Shown: in pieces, positions 29,351 through 36,161 of the stretch
Numbering within the stretch: position 1 is the stretch's first letter
Layout: the number at the start of each line of letters is the position of its first letter
Origin: Melioribacter roseus P3M-2
Lineage (GTDB): Bacteria > Bacteroidota > Ignavibacteria > Ignavibacteriales > Melioribacteraceae
Length of the DNA: 64,000 nucleotides
NCBI RefSeq assembly: GCF_000279145.1
Contig: NC_018178.1
Span: forward strand, 372,001 to 436,000
Direction of reading: 5' to 3'
Program-made: the position numbers and the translations under genes
The notes under the pieces: generated by a model
Told to the model about the DNA's origin: nothing
The model's database searches: none
The model's input: the letters and a program-made list of their open reading frames with translations, nothing else

Positions 29351-29692
29351 TTAAAAACCCTTCCAGGCCCAACGATATATAAACCCTTCTTTATTAATCC
29401 AAAACATTCTATAAGCTGTATATCCATATGTTTGAGGATTAATATATGTGCTATAACTCCTAGCAGAGCCCCAAATATAATTATCATATATTGTTGCATT
29501 TCCACTTATATATGTAGAATAAATTAATATTCTTCCACCATAACCATCGTCAAAAACTTCCTGAGGTGGTCTCCAAGAGGCTATCAAATCGGAGTAGTGA
29601 TGATACATCCAAGAATTCATAACTTCATTGATACGTGCTGCACAGCCTGAAATAAAGAAAATAATAAATGAAATAACGATTATTTTTTTCAT
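29351..29692 (-). CDS. Small lipoprotein of unknown function
   Basis: A 113-residue protein with signal MKKIIVISFIIFFISGC; the lipobox is I-S-G-C. GGGAGG precedes the ATG well. The mature part has W-x-x-P-x-x-V-x-D-D-G-x-G-G-x-I-L-I-Y-S, a pattern seen in small outer-membrane lipoproteins that pair conserved W-G/R-P with a G-G-x-I-x-x-Y strand, and is rich in Tyr and Trp. Composition is more AT-rich than the flanking core genes. It is monocistronic, next to the IS-disrupted gene. No function can be assigned. Confidence 0.7.
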   Translation of the reverse strand: MKKIIVISFIIFFISGCAARINEVMNSWMYHHYSDLIASWRPPQEVFDDGYGGRILIYSTYISGNATIYDNYIWGSARSYSTYINPQTYGYTAYRMFWINKEGFIYRWAWKGF

Positions 29693-29780
29693 ATTAACCT
29701 CCCTTTTTAGTGGTTATTAAGGGATATATAAAAAATCGCAGTTCAAATTCTTTTAATTTGCTTTTAAATTAAGTCTGCAA

Positions 29781-29817
29781 TTAATTTCTCTGTTCAATGT
29801 TCTTAACAATAAGAAGA
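29781..29817 (-). pseudogene. Possible 3' remnant of the IS-disrupted gene
   Basis: Immediately outside the left IS end, the minus strand can be read as LLIVKNIEQRN followed by a stop at 29781. It could be the C-terminus of the GIY-YIG-like gene whose 5' part lies beyond the IS (31099-31323). The frame join cannot be proved because the target duplication is unclear. Confidence 0.3.
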
Positions 29818-29857
29818 TGATCTTTCCCCCAAAAAGTATACAATAAGTTAAGCAACT
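29818..29857. repeat. IS left terminal inverted repeat
   Basis: Begins TGATCTTTCCCCCA at 29818. It matches the right end at about 26 of 40 positions, with conserved blocks at the tip (14 nt, one mismatch) and at the inner end (AAGCAACT). Confidence 0.8.
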
Positions 29858-30720
29858 CTTTCTTTAATTTCTTCCTTATTTTTTTCTTCGAATTCAACCG
29901 GAGATAAATAACCCAAAGCTGAATGTAATCTCTGCCTGTTGTAAAATATTTCAATGTATCTAAATATACTTTGCCTGGCTTCGTCACGCGTTTCATATTT
30001 CTCAAAATTCACCAATTCGGTTTTCAATGTATGAAAAAACGATTCCGTAATTGCATTGTCATAACAATTGCCGCTCGAACTCATCGATTGTTTCATCTGA
30101 TAGCTTTTCAATTGTTCTCTGAATGATTTGCTCGTATACTGACTGCCTCTGTCACTGTGAAAAATTAACCCCGCCGGTGGATTTCTATGAATTACGGCAA
30201 TCCTTAAAGCTCTATTTATTATTTCAGCGCTCAATCTCTGACTTACCGACCATCCCACTATCTTTCTTGAGTAAATATCCATTATCACTGCCAAATACAA
30301 CCAGCCTTCTGATGTCCACAAATATGTTATATCGCTCGTCCAGACCTTATCTTTCTCTTCCGAACGAAAATTGCCTTTTACCAAATTTTCGCTCACCTCC
30401 GCTTTTCGATTCTGACGCGTCGTTGATTTGTATCTCTTCTTCATCTTGGCTCGTATATTGTGTAGCCTCATCAACCTTGCCACTTTCTTCCTGTTTACAA
30501 TTATTCCATTCCTTCTGATCGACGCCGTTATCCTTGGCGATCCATACCTGCCATCGCTTCTATTGTAATGAAATCTTATTATCTCTAATAATTTCCGATC
30601 TTCTATCTCTCTACTACTTAATTTCCTTTTTAGCCAATTATAATACCCGGAGCGGCTGACCCGTAATACCCGGCACATTAACTCTAAAGGATAATTCCTT
30701 CGGTTCTCTTTTATGAACAT
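29848..30720 (-). CDS. IS3-family transposase OrfB (DDE integrase)
   Basis: A 290-residue rve-type integrase. The N-terminal HTH_21 region has SGYYNWLKRK. The DDE triad is D in WTSDITYL, D in FHSDRGSQYTS, and E in NAITESFFHTLK, followed by the LHSALGYLSPVEFE end. The ATG at 30720 lies 3 bp after the orfA stop, but the same frame is open upstream through a T8 run inside orfA. A -1 slip there would give the usual fused OrfAB transposase. Confidence 0.93.
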   Translation of the reverse strand: MFIKENRRNYPLELMCRVLRVSRSGYYNWLKRKLSSREIEDRKLLEIIRFHYNRSDGRYGSPRITASIRRNGIIVNRKKVARLMRLHNIRAKMKKRYKSTTRQNRKAEVSENLVKGNFRSEEKDKVWTSDITYLWTSEGWLYLAVIMDIYSRKIVGWSVSQRLSAEIINRALRIAVIHRNPPAGLIFHSDRGSQYTSKSFREQLKSYQMKQSMSSSGNCYDNAITESFFHTLKTELVNFEKYETRDEARQSIFRYIEIFYNRQRLHSALGYLSPVEFEEKNKEEIKERVA

Positions 30721-30725
30721 ATATT

Positions 30726-31022
30726 TTACTCCGTATCCTTTGAAAAAAAAGATATGGCTTTTTTTAATATGTCTCTTTCCATTTTTACTCGCTTGAGCTC
30801 CCTCTCAAGTCGTCTTATTTCTTCATCTTCCGGTTTTAATTTCCCTTTTCCCGGAAATGCATTATTCTTGTCTTCGAGATATTTCTTCTTCCATTTATGA
30901 ATCGAGTTCTCGCTTATGCCCAAGTCTCTGGATACTTCTGCCACCGACATTCCTTCTTCGGTTACCATTTTGACTGCCGATAGCTTAAACTCTTTGTCGT
31001 AGGTTCTTCTTGTTTGTCCCAT
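30726..31022 (-). CDS. IS3-family transposase OrfA (helix-turn-helix)
   Basis: A 98-residue HTH_Tnp_1 protein: YDKEFKLSAVKMV, AEVSRDLGISENSIHKWKKK as the recognition helix region, then a leucine-zipper-like coiled coil (LERELKRVKMERDILKKA). AGGAGAAC precedes the ATG. Near its end the minus strand reads CTTTTTTTTC, a slippery run placed where IS3 elements make a -1 frameshift. Confidence 0.92.
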   Translation of the reverse strand: MGQTRRTYDKEFKLSAVKMVTEEGMSVAEVSRDLGISENSIHKWKKKYLEDKNNAFPGKGKLKPEDEEIRRLERELKRVKMERDILKKAISFFSKDTE

Positions 31023-31058
31023 CTTAGTGTTCTCCTATATTTGTTTTAATTTAAATAT

Positions 31059-31098
31059 AGTTGCTTTTCTGTCTGTCTACAAGATGGGGGCAAGATCA
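31059..31098. repeat. IS right terminal inverted repeat
   Basis: Read on the minus strand from 31098 it begins TGATCTTGCCCCCA and ends AAAGCAACT, the partner of the repeat at 29818-29857. Confidence 0.8.
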
Positions 31099-31323
31099 AT
31101 GTATGTGGCTGAATAGTAAATTACACCCTTACAATGTTGCTTCCAGCAATTTTCTCTTTCATGATTCAATACTCGTTTCTTTACGTCGTGTGATTCACCT
31201 ACATCCAGAACTGTCCATGTTTCACCTGATTTACACATATCACATAGACTCCTGATCTTGATTCAAGATTATTTGGATCTGTCCACGCTCCTTCGAACTG
31301 ATATCCCTATTTTCAAATGACAT
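31099..31323 (-). pseudogene. GIY-YIG-like gene fragment, frameshifted and cut by the IS
   Basis: From ATG 31323 (after AAAGGAGAAGG) the protein runs MSFENR, then needs a +1 base near 31305 to read GYQFEGAWTDPNNLESRSG followed by VYVICVN. Another shift near 31225 gives WTVLDVGESHDVKKRVLNHE and then CWKQHCKGVIYYSATY, ending at the IS boundary. GVY and DVGES with the R-x-x-x-H helix resemble the GIY-YIG nuclease fold. Two frame lesions plus the IS make this a dead gene. The frameshifts show it may have been decaying before the IS arrived. Confidence 0.72.
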
Positions 31324-31365
31324 TACCTTCTCCTTTCCCAAAAATTTTTAACTTTTCATAACTAT

Positions 31366-31668
31366 TTATATTTCACCAGGAGATGGAAAACCTTCATACC
31401 CCGCATACATAACGAAGCTGACATAGTTAATATATGGGACTATTCCACCTCGATTTGCATACAACATAAACCTAGTCTGACGTAAAGATTTTTTATTGAG
31501 GCAGGATATTAGTCTATCATTTTTGATTTCACCAAGATAGTGACCGTCAGGGGAGTAGACTTCATTTCCATAAAACTTGGCAACATGTCTCCCGTCATGT
31601 GTCCACAAAGCATCGCCATCTCTATATCCAAAAAATTCTCCACCCCACGTCCAAAGTGGTTTCATCAT
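31366..31668 (-). CDS. 4-fold beta-flower domain protein
   Basis: A 100-residue soluble protein with four short repeated strands typical of the beta-flower family: GGEFFGYRDGDALWTHDGRH, VAKFYGNEVYSPDGHYLGEI, and then KNDRLISC. AAGGAG lies 5 nt upstream of ATG 31668 (ATG 31665 is also possible). The family has no known function and appears in scattered accessory contexts. It follows the disrupted GIY-YIG-like gene's promoter side, in the same direction. A possible promoter is at 31952-31980. Confidence 0.7.
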   Translation of the reverse strand: MMKPLWTWGGEFFGYRDGDALWTHDGRHVAKFYGNEVYSPDGHYLGEIKNDRLISCLNKKSLRQTRFMLYANRGGIVPYINYVSFVMYAGYEGFPSPGEI

Positions 31669-31742
31669 TGAATCTCCTTATGCCCAAATATTACTTATAC
31701 TGAATTGATAATATATTAAAGGAACTATATCCCGCGTGCACC

Positions 31743-31759
31743 TGCCTGACGGTAGGCAA
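31743..31759. repeat. Short GC-rich palindrome in intergenic region
   Basis: TGCCT and AGGCA flank GACGGT, forming a small GC-rich hairpin in otherwise AT-rich DNA. This kind of palindromic unit is often dispersed in intergenic DNA of related genomes; only one copy is seen here. Confidence 0.4.
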
Positions 31760-31830
31760 GGCTACAGTATATCATTCCGATTATTTCGTTTTACTTCAAA
31801 AAACACAATATTTTAAATAGGGTCTGCATA

Positions 31831-31893
31831 ATATTATTCCCCAACCGTATCAGTCTAACGAACCGCTGTAACGCTGATATGGGGAAAAATTAT
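31831..31893. repeat. 63-bp imperfect inverted repeat
   Basis: The left arm (31831-31853: ATATTATTCCCC then ATCAG) pairs with the right arm (31874-31893: CTGAT then GGGGAAAAATTAT), with a small bulge and a 20-nt loop. It could fold as a long hairpin in the leader of the beta-flower gene, or be a relic of a small mobile element. The 31669-32208 gap has no gene; it holds this repeat, the palindrome at 31743, a promoter-like site and a tRNA relic. Confidence 0.5.
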
Positions 31894-31951
31894 TTCGGTC
31901 AGTTAGTTTGTATTTGCCCATCGGGCCCTCGTTGTCTTACATCTTAAACTG

Positions 31952-31980
31952 AAAATAAATTTATTCAAACATATTGTCAA
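31952..31980 (-). promoter_or_regulatory. Sigma-70-like promoter facing the beta-flower gene
   Basis: Minus strand: TTGACA (31975-31980), 17 bp spacer, TATTTT (31952-31957), with an A/T-rich stretch upstream. The same arrangement with identical hexamers occurs at 34162-34190. The leader to the gene start would be about 280 nt and include the 63-bp inverted repeat. Confidence 0.45.
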
Positions 31981-32020
31981 TAAAAATTTCTCCGAAGTAT
32001 CTGCAAGTTATGCCTCGATT

Positions 32021-32070
32021 GTCAAATGAGAATAGAGCGCGTGATTGGGAGACGCGGGGTTGGGAAGGTT
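32021..32070 (+). pseudogene. Degenerate tRNA fragment
   Basis: The stretch reads like D arm to T arm of a tRNA: ATAGAGC, then CGTGATTGGGAG with partial stem GACGCG, then GGGGTTGGGAAGGTT. It resembles tRNA-Arg at 29057 (ATAGAGCaCGTGA ... CGGGGTTG) but the acceptor stem is missing and the T arm is broken. Arg- or Pro-type origin cannot be decided. It may be a relic of an integration event at a tRNA gene. Confidence 0.5.
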
Positions 32071-32208
32071 AAGTTTGGTTTTTTTTGTTTATCAGACCGT
32101 ATATTGATTTGTCTTATAATAACTGTTTCCTGCAGAGTTGACGGCGATTTTCGTTTCGAAATCCGCTCTACCGGAATATGAAATATCCGATTATTGAGAA
32201 CCGTGATT

Positions 32209-32532
32209 TTAATCTATTCCGGACAGACTCGATGCCTTTTGCTGCGGCGCGTTTGTTTTTATTTTTGTCAGTATCTCTTGTTTGTTTTTTCTTTCTTCTT
32301 CGATATCATAATCGTTTTGAAGACCAAGCCAGAATTTTGCTATCGTGCCGAAATACGATGATAATCTCAACGCCGTATCGGCGGTAATTCTCCTTTTACC
32401 TTTAATTATCTGTGATATACGAGTCTGCGGTATAACTGTATCTTTTGCTAATTTGTAAGCGGTAATTTTAAGAGGACGCAAAAACTCCTCGAGTAAAATC
32501 TCTCCCGGATGTATATTCTCTAATCTTTCCAT
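32209..32532 (-). CDS. higA: HigA-family antitoxin (XRE helix-turn-helix)
   Basis: A 107-residue HigA protein: IHPGEILLEEFLRPLKITAY, the VIPQTRISQIIKGKRRITAD recognition region and FWLGLQNDYDIEEE near the end. GGGAGG precedes the ATG. In intact modules HigB toxin lies just upstream. Here only HigB's C-terminal half remains (32549-32689), so this antitoxin is an orphan. It may still bind its operator or neutralise a toxin encoded elsewhere. Confidence 0.9.
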   Translation of the reverse strand: MERLENIHPGEILLEEFLRPLKITAYKLAKDTVIPQTRISQIIKGKRRITADTALRLSSYFGTIAKFWLGLQNDYDIEEERKNKQEILTKIKTNAPQQKASSLSGID

Positions 32533-32548
32533 TTTTATCCTCCCATTT

Positions 32549-32689
32549 TTAATGATAATCTACTATCTTAACATCGCGCGCATTATTGTCAATCCATCTG
32601 AATACAATTCTCCATCGGTCGTTAATTCTAATACTATAAAAATCGGAACCCTGTAATTTTTCTACTGGCGGGTTATTGTAATTTTGCGT
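32549..32689 (-). pseudogene. HigB toxin, truncated (C-terminal half)
   Basis: The frame upstream of higA reads NNPPVEKLQGSDFYSIRIND and then WRIVFRW, ending VKIVDYH at the stop, 17 bp before the higA start. This is the C-terminal part of a RelE-superfamily HigB, with the conserved Y-S-I-R-I-N-D and W-R-I. About 45 N-terminal residues are gone, replaced by unrelated AT-rich DNA with a stop at 32690. It should be inactive as an mRNA interferase. Confidence 0.8.
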
Positions 32690-33021
32690 TTACATTAAAA
32701 GCATAAGACTAACCGCCGTAAATCCTTTTATTCCGCTCACAACTAAAGAATGAAATACAGCAAAAACCCGCCGGTCGAGTAATTATTACCTTCGCACGTT
32801 TTTAAAGTAAACGAATCAATTCTTGGCAATTTGTTCGAAAACGCCCATTTTTGCCATACCATACTCTATGGTAAGTTGAAACCAATTCTACGTAAACTTA
32901 TTGTCAATAAATTTTTTCAGATGAATGCGCTATAACGCATATCCTTATAACCGAGAATAGCGTGCAAACGTCGATCGCCTGCCGGGGAATTCATTTTGCA
33001 AATCAGAGCGTTTCCTTTAAA
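32690..33021. other. Non-coding stretch with two small hairpins
   Basis: No convincing gene. It contains a perfect hairpin TACCATA-CTC-TATGGTA (32857-32873) and ATGCG-CTATAA-CGCAT (about 32926-32941). A TTGACA-type motif occurs on the minus strand at about 32902-32907 without a clear -10. It looks like degraded accessory DNA. Confidence 0.5.
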
Positions 33022-33252
33022 TCATACGTTAAGCAGCAAAAGTATTAACAGTATCGAAGAAACGGATGAAGCTACCGTTCTTATTCTATTCCAGCGGTTC
33101 CAACGCGCTTCAAAATTATTTCGAGCGTCTTTACATGCCGCTTCGTCTTCCGTATCGGCATTTATCGATTGCAGTTTATTATTTAAAGGCACATTGATTA
33201 TTATTGTCGGGGCGTGAACTCCCGCTAAAAAAATAATAAAAGAGGACAGCAT
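33022..33252 (-). pseudogene. DUF1772/anthrone-oxygenase-like membrane protein, C-terminal remnant
   Basis: A 76-residue frame with two hydrophobic helices and the DUF1772 core: INVPLNNKLQ, then FEARWNRWNRIRTVAS. Full-length relatives are about 140-160 residues with four helices; here the first two helices are missing and the frame upstream is closed by a stop. It could in principle be expressed as a short protein, but a truncated gene is more likely. Neighbouring genes show similar decay. Confidence 0.6.
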
Positions 33253-33448
33253 AATTATTATAATAATCAATCTTTTTCCTGGACAACGGAGTTACATCCG
33301 GCATTTGCCCCTTCAACATCAACGACGAACCGAATAGTGTATTGTGTCTGTTCCGTGCGAATCCTTACCTTAAAGCGTAATTTACAATTCCGTTTGTCCT
33401 GAAGTTAATCTATCATAATCAATTACCCGTAGTTTAGCGGAAAACAAT

Positions 33449-34063
33449 TCATACGTTTAGAGCCATTACCGTTTCCCTGTATGCTGCGACGACTAACAAT
33501 AGAACTCCGAGGCATAAACAAAAAATCTCGGTTCCGGACAATCTGATTTCCCGCCAATTTTTTATTTTTATGCCTTTCCATTCCCGCAAAGTATAATCGT
33601 AAATACCGATTCCGGCGGTAGCGGATATGGCAAGAACGTATGCAGTCATTTCAATGCCGCCGATGCTCATGCCTAGAGCGGCGCCGTCTAATGCATTAAA
33701 CTGTCTTAAATCGGAAGCTGCAAAAGAATTTGTGCCGGATACAAGTCCGCTAGTAACTGCCAAAAGAACATTGACAAAATAGCCGGCAGGCATTCCGTAC
33801 ATGCGCTGCAGATTTGAAAGCGCGCAGATCGAAAAAACCACGCCCAGATTAAAAAGAAGCGTTAGCGCAAACTCTTCCCAAAAAGAATTTGCCGACGCCG
33901 TCAAAGAGCCGACGGCAAATTGCGGACTTCCGCGCATAAAGCCTTCGGGTAATAAATAATATCCGGCAAGAAAAGAAATCATATGGAGTAATGAATGGAG
34001 TCCGAACAACCACAAAAACCGTTTTAGAACGTTTTCCCTTATTTCTCCGCGTTGCCCCTGCAT
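33449..34063 (-). CDS. Polytopic membrane protein, possibly SpoIIM/DUF95-like
   Basis: A 204-residue protein with five or six hydrophobic helices. The stretch GIEMTAYVLAISATAGIGIY and the preceding long Gly/Asn-containing helices loosely resemble the SpoIIM family pattern (N-x-x-L-G, then G-x-x-E-x-x-A). That match is weak. GGAGG precedes ATG 34063 and a promoter-like site lies at 34162-34190. Within an otherwise decaying stretch this gene appears intact. Function unknown. Confidence 0.6.
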   Translation of the reverse strand: MQGQRGEIRENVLKRFLWLFGLHSLLHMISFLAGYYLLPEGFMRGSPQFAVGSLTASANSFWEEFALTLLFNLGVVFSICALSNLQRMYGMPAGYFVNVLLAVTSGLVSGTNSFAASDLRQFNALDGAALGMSIGGIEMTAYVLAISATAGIGIYDYTLREWKGIKIKNWREIRLSGTEIFCLCLGVLLLVVAAYRETVMALNV

Positions 34064-34161
34064 AATTTTACCTCCGTAAAAAACGCTCGGGGATTAATTT
34101 CTTTATTTACTTCCCGTTCTGCGGCGCTCAATTTGTCCTCTGCTATTTATAACATTAATAA

Positions 34162-34190
34162 AAAATAAAAGCGGGCAGTATATTTGTCAA
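34162..34190 (-). promoter_or_regulatory. Sigma-70-like promoter of the membrane-protein gene
   Basis: Minus strand TTGACA (34185-34190), 17 bp, TATTTT (34162-34167), about 100 bp before ATG 34063. Hexamers and spacing equal those at 31952-31980, and AATTTTTTATTGACAA is shared as a short repeat. Confidence 0.5.
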
Positions 34191-34306
34191 TAAAAAATTT
34201 CCGGCGCCCGGTTACGGATTCTTTTGATAGACCTTTTATGTTAATTCGCATTTATATTTGTCATTTTTTGCGCAAGGCGATATATTTCGAAGTGGAATTT
34301 GGAAAT

Positions 34307-34381
34307 GCCCCCGTAGCTCAGCGTGGATAGAGCAGCGGTTTCCTAAACCGCGTGTCGGAGGTTCGAGTCCTCTCGGGGGTA
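34307..34381 (+). tRNA. tRNA-Arg (anticodon CCT)
   Basis: Acceptor GCCCCCG / CGGGGGT, D arm GCTC..GAGC, anticodon stem GCGGT/ACCGC with loop TTCCTAA giving CCT, T arm GGAGG-TTCGAGT-CCTCT, discriminator A at 34381, no encoded CCA. It closes the accessory stretch that starts after the other tRNA-Arg. Confidence 0.95.
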
Positions 34382-34402
34382 CAAAACTTATTCGAGGGAA
34401 AC

Positions 34403-34693
34403 GTGAAAAAATTATTGACCGCTCTGATTTTCGCCCTGGTGGATATAGTCTGCTTTCTTCAGGGCTCCGTAATCCTTGTATACGCCCTCCTTCACGTAAA
34501 ATACAAAGTGGAAATAGCGCGCGCCGAGGGATTCACTTCCGTCGAGCTCAATAATCTGCCCGTCGCCATCGGCGGATACTATTACTATCCCGAATCGTAT
34601 ATTAAAATAGCTATGATCGGAATCGGACTGATTGTAACGGGCGTTTTAATGCGAAGCTGGCGCAAAAATTATATCGAACCGCAAAATCTCTAA
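34403..34693 (+). CDS. Small two-helix membrane protein
   Basis: A 96-residue protein starting at GTG 34403, with GAGGGAA just upstream. One hydrophobic helix spans residues about 5-30 and another about 68-86, with a polar loop containing AIGGYYYYPESY and a basic C-terminal tail. No family recognised. It follows the tRNA by 21 bp and overlaps the convergent mgtE stop by 4 bp, so it may be expressed from the tRNA promoter. Confidence 0.6.
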   Translation: MKKLLTALIFALVDIVCFLQGSVILVYALLHVKYKVEIARAEGFTSVELNNLPVAIGGYYYYPESYIKIAMIGIGLIVTGVLMRSWRKNYIEPQNL

Positions 34694-36072
34694 GGCAAAA
34701 GCGTCCCGCTTAACATTATGTGCGCTACGGTAAAATAAATTACGATTCCCGTTACGTCCACCAGAGTTGCGACAAACGGAGCAGACGACGTCGCCGGATC
34801 GAATCCCAGTTTTTTCATTATAAAAGGAAGCATGGCTCCCATTAAGCTTCCCCAGGTAACTACTCCTATTAAAGAGCCCGCCACAGTTAAACTCAGTAAA
34901 AACCAATGCGCACCATATACTTCTCCAATCGCCTGCCATACTGTTATTCTTAAAAACCCGATGAACGCCAAAATTAAACCCAATATTAATCCGGCGAATA
35001 ATTCACGTCTAAAAACATAGAGCCAATCTTTCAAAGAAATTTCGTTCAGAGCCAGAGCGCGTATAATTAAAGTAGAAGCCTGCGAACCCGAGTTGCCGCC
35101 ACTCGAAATTATCAGAGGTACAAAGATCGCAAGCACAACCGCCTGAGCTATGTAATGTTCGAAAAATCCCATTGCCGTTGCGGTAAACATCTCGCTAATA
35201 AAAAGAATGCTGAGCCATCCCGCCCGTTTTTTAATCATTTTCATCACCGGCGTATCGGGATACGGCTCTTCGAGCGCCTCGACAGCCGCGCTCTTATGAA
35301 TGTCTTCTGTGGTCTCTTCTTCGGCAACGTCGAGCACGTCGTCTACCGTGACGATTCCCACCAGTACGCCCGACGAGTCGGTAACCGGCAGAGCGATTCT
35401 GTCGTACTTCTTAAAAACTTCGATTGCAGTTTCCTGATCGTCGTTTACTTTCAGCGAAACATAATTTCCGTCCATCAATTCCGACACTTTAGTATCGAGC
35501 GGCGCCAGCAGAAAATCCCGAATCTTTATATCGTCGATTAATTTTCCTTTGTCGTCCACTACATATAAAATGTTCAATGTTTCTTTGTCGTGTCCGTATT
35601 TTCTGATATAATCGAGCGTTTCCTGAACCGTCCAATTCTCGCGGATAGCGATATAGTCGGGAGTCATTAAACGCCCGACGCTGTCTTCCGGATAGCCGAG
35701 CAACTGCTGGGCTATTTTTCGTTCTTCGGGCGTCAGGTAGCTGATCATCTGCTTGACGACGTTCGGCGGCATCTCTTCGAATAATGCCGTACGGTCGTCG
35801 GGCGACATTTCGTTGAGAAGTTCGGCTATCTTTTCCTGACTGAGTGATTTGATTAAATCACTTTGAGTGTCGTAATCGAGATATTCGAACACATCGGCGG
35901 CAAGCTCCTTCGGAAGAAGCCTGAATATCAAAGCCCGTTCGTCTTCTTCCAGATTTAGAATTAAATCCGCTATATCGGTAGGATCCCAATCTATTAGAAT
36001 GTCCTTGAGTTCCGAAAAATTTCTTTTTTGAATTAATTCTTTGATTTCGGGATTGACAAGCATAGTAAGCAT
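34690..36072 (-). CDS. mgtE: Magnesium transporter MgtE
   Basis: A 460-residue MgtE. The N-domain (residues about 20-130) has the helical repeats with LLPKELAADVFEYL and EEMPPNVVKQMI, two CBS domains follow (about 140-255), and five C-terminal helices include SSGGNSGSQASTLIIRALAL, the pore-lining P-x-x-x-x-x-G-N-x-G-x-Q family pattern. The cytoplasmic domains gate the Mg2+ channel. GGAGGTGA supports ATG 36072 over the second ATG at 36063. No Mg riboswitch was recognised upstream. Confidence 0.95.
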   Translation of the reverse strand: MLTMLVNPEIKELIQKRNFSELKDILIDWDPTDIADLILNLEEDERALIFRLLPKELAADVFEYLDYDTQSDLIKSLSQEKIAELLNEMSPDDRTALFEEMPPNVVKQMISYLTPEERKIAQQLLGYPEDSVGRLMTPDYIAIRENWTVQETLDYIRKYGHDKETLNILYVVDDKGKLIDDIKIRDFLLAPLDTKVSELMDGNYVSLKVNDDQETAIEVFKKYDRIALPVTDSSGVLVGIVTVDDVLDVAEEETTEDIHKSAAVEALEEPYPDTPVMKMIKKRAGWLSILFISEMFTATAMGFFEHYIAQAVVLAIFVPLIISSGGNSGSQASTLIIRALALNEISLKDWLYVFRRELFAGLILGLILAFIGFLRITVWQAIGEVYGAHWFLLSLTVAGSLIGVVTWGSLMGAMLPFIMKKLGFDPATSSAPFVATLVDVTGIVIYFTVAHIMLSGTLLP

Positions 36073-36161
36073 AAGTCACCTCCATTGAGTGGCGAGGTAC
36101 TGAATTGATTAAAATCGGCAGGTCAAAATAATACTTTAATGTTAAAAATCACACTCTAAAT

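Larger units (their letters stand above)
29818..31098 (-). mobile_element. IS3-family insertion sequence (IS150-like), 1281 bp
   Basis: Two overlapping-type transposase genes (orfA 30726-31022, orfB 29848-30720) lie between imperfect terminal inverted repeats of about 40 nt, starting TGATCTT[G/T]CCCCCA and ending AGCAACT on the inner side. Ends are TG...CA as in IS3. A clean target duplication is not seen; CAT next to both ends is possible if the terminus is shifted by two bases. The element is intact by eye and sits in an already damaged gene. Confidence 0.88.

Noticed and set aside
31096-31101. CAT as target-site duplication of the IS
   Set aside because: It requires moving one end by two bases from the best inverted-repeat boundary, so I do not claim it.
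31061-31255. Plus-strand frame across the IS right end
   Set aside because: It crosses the inverted repeat and is antisense to the GIY-YIG-like relic; no family match.
36073-36161. Magnesium riboswitch (M-box or ykkC-like) upstream of mgtE
   Set aside because: The leader is under 90 nt and shows no recognisable conserved helices.
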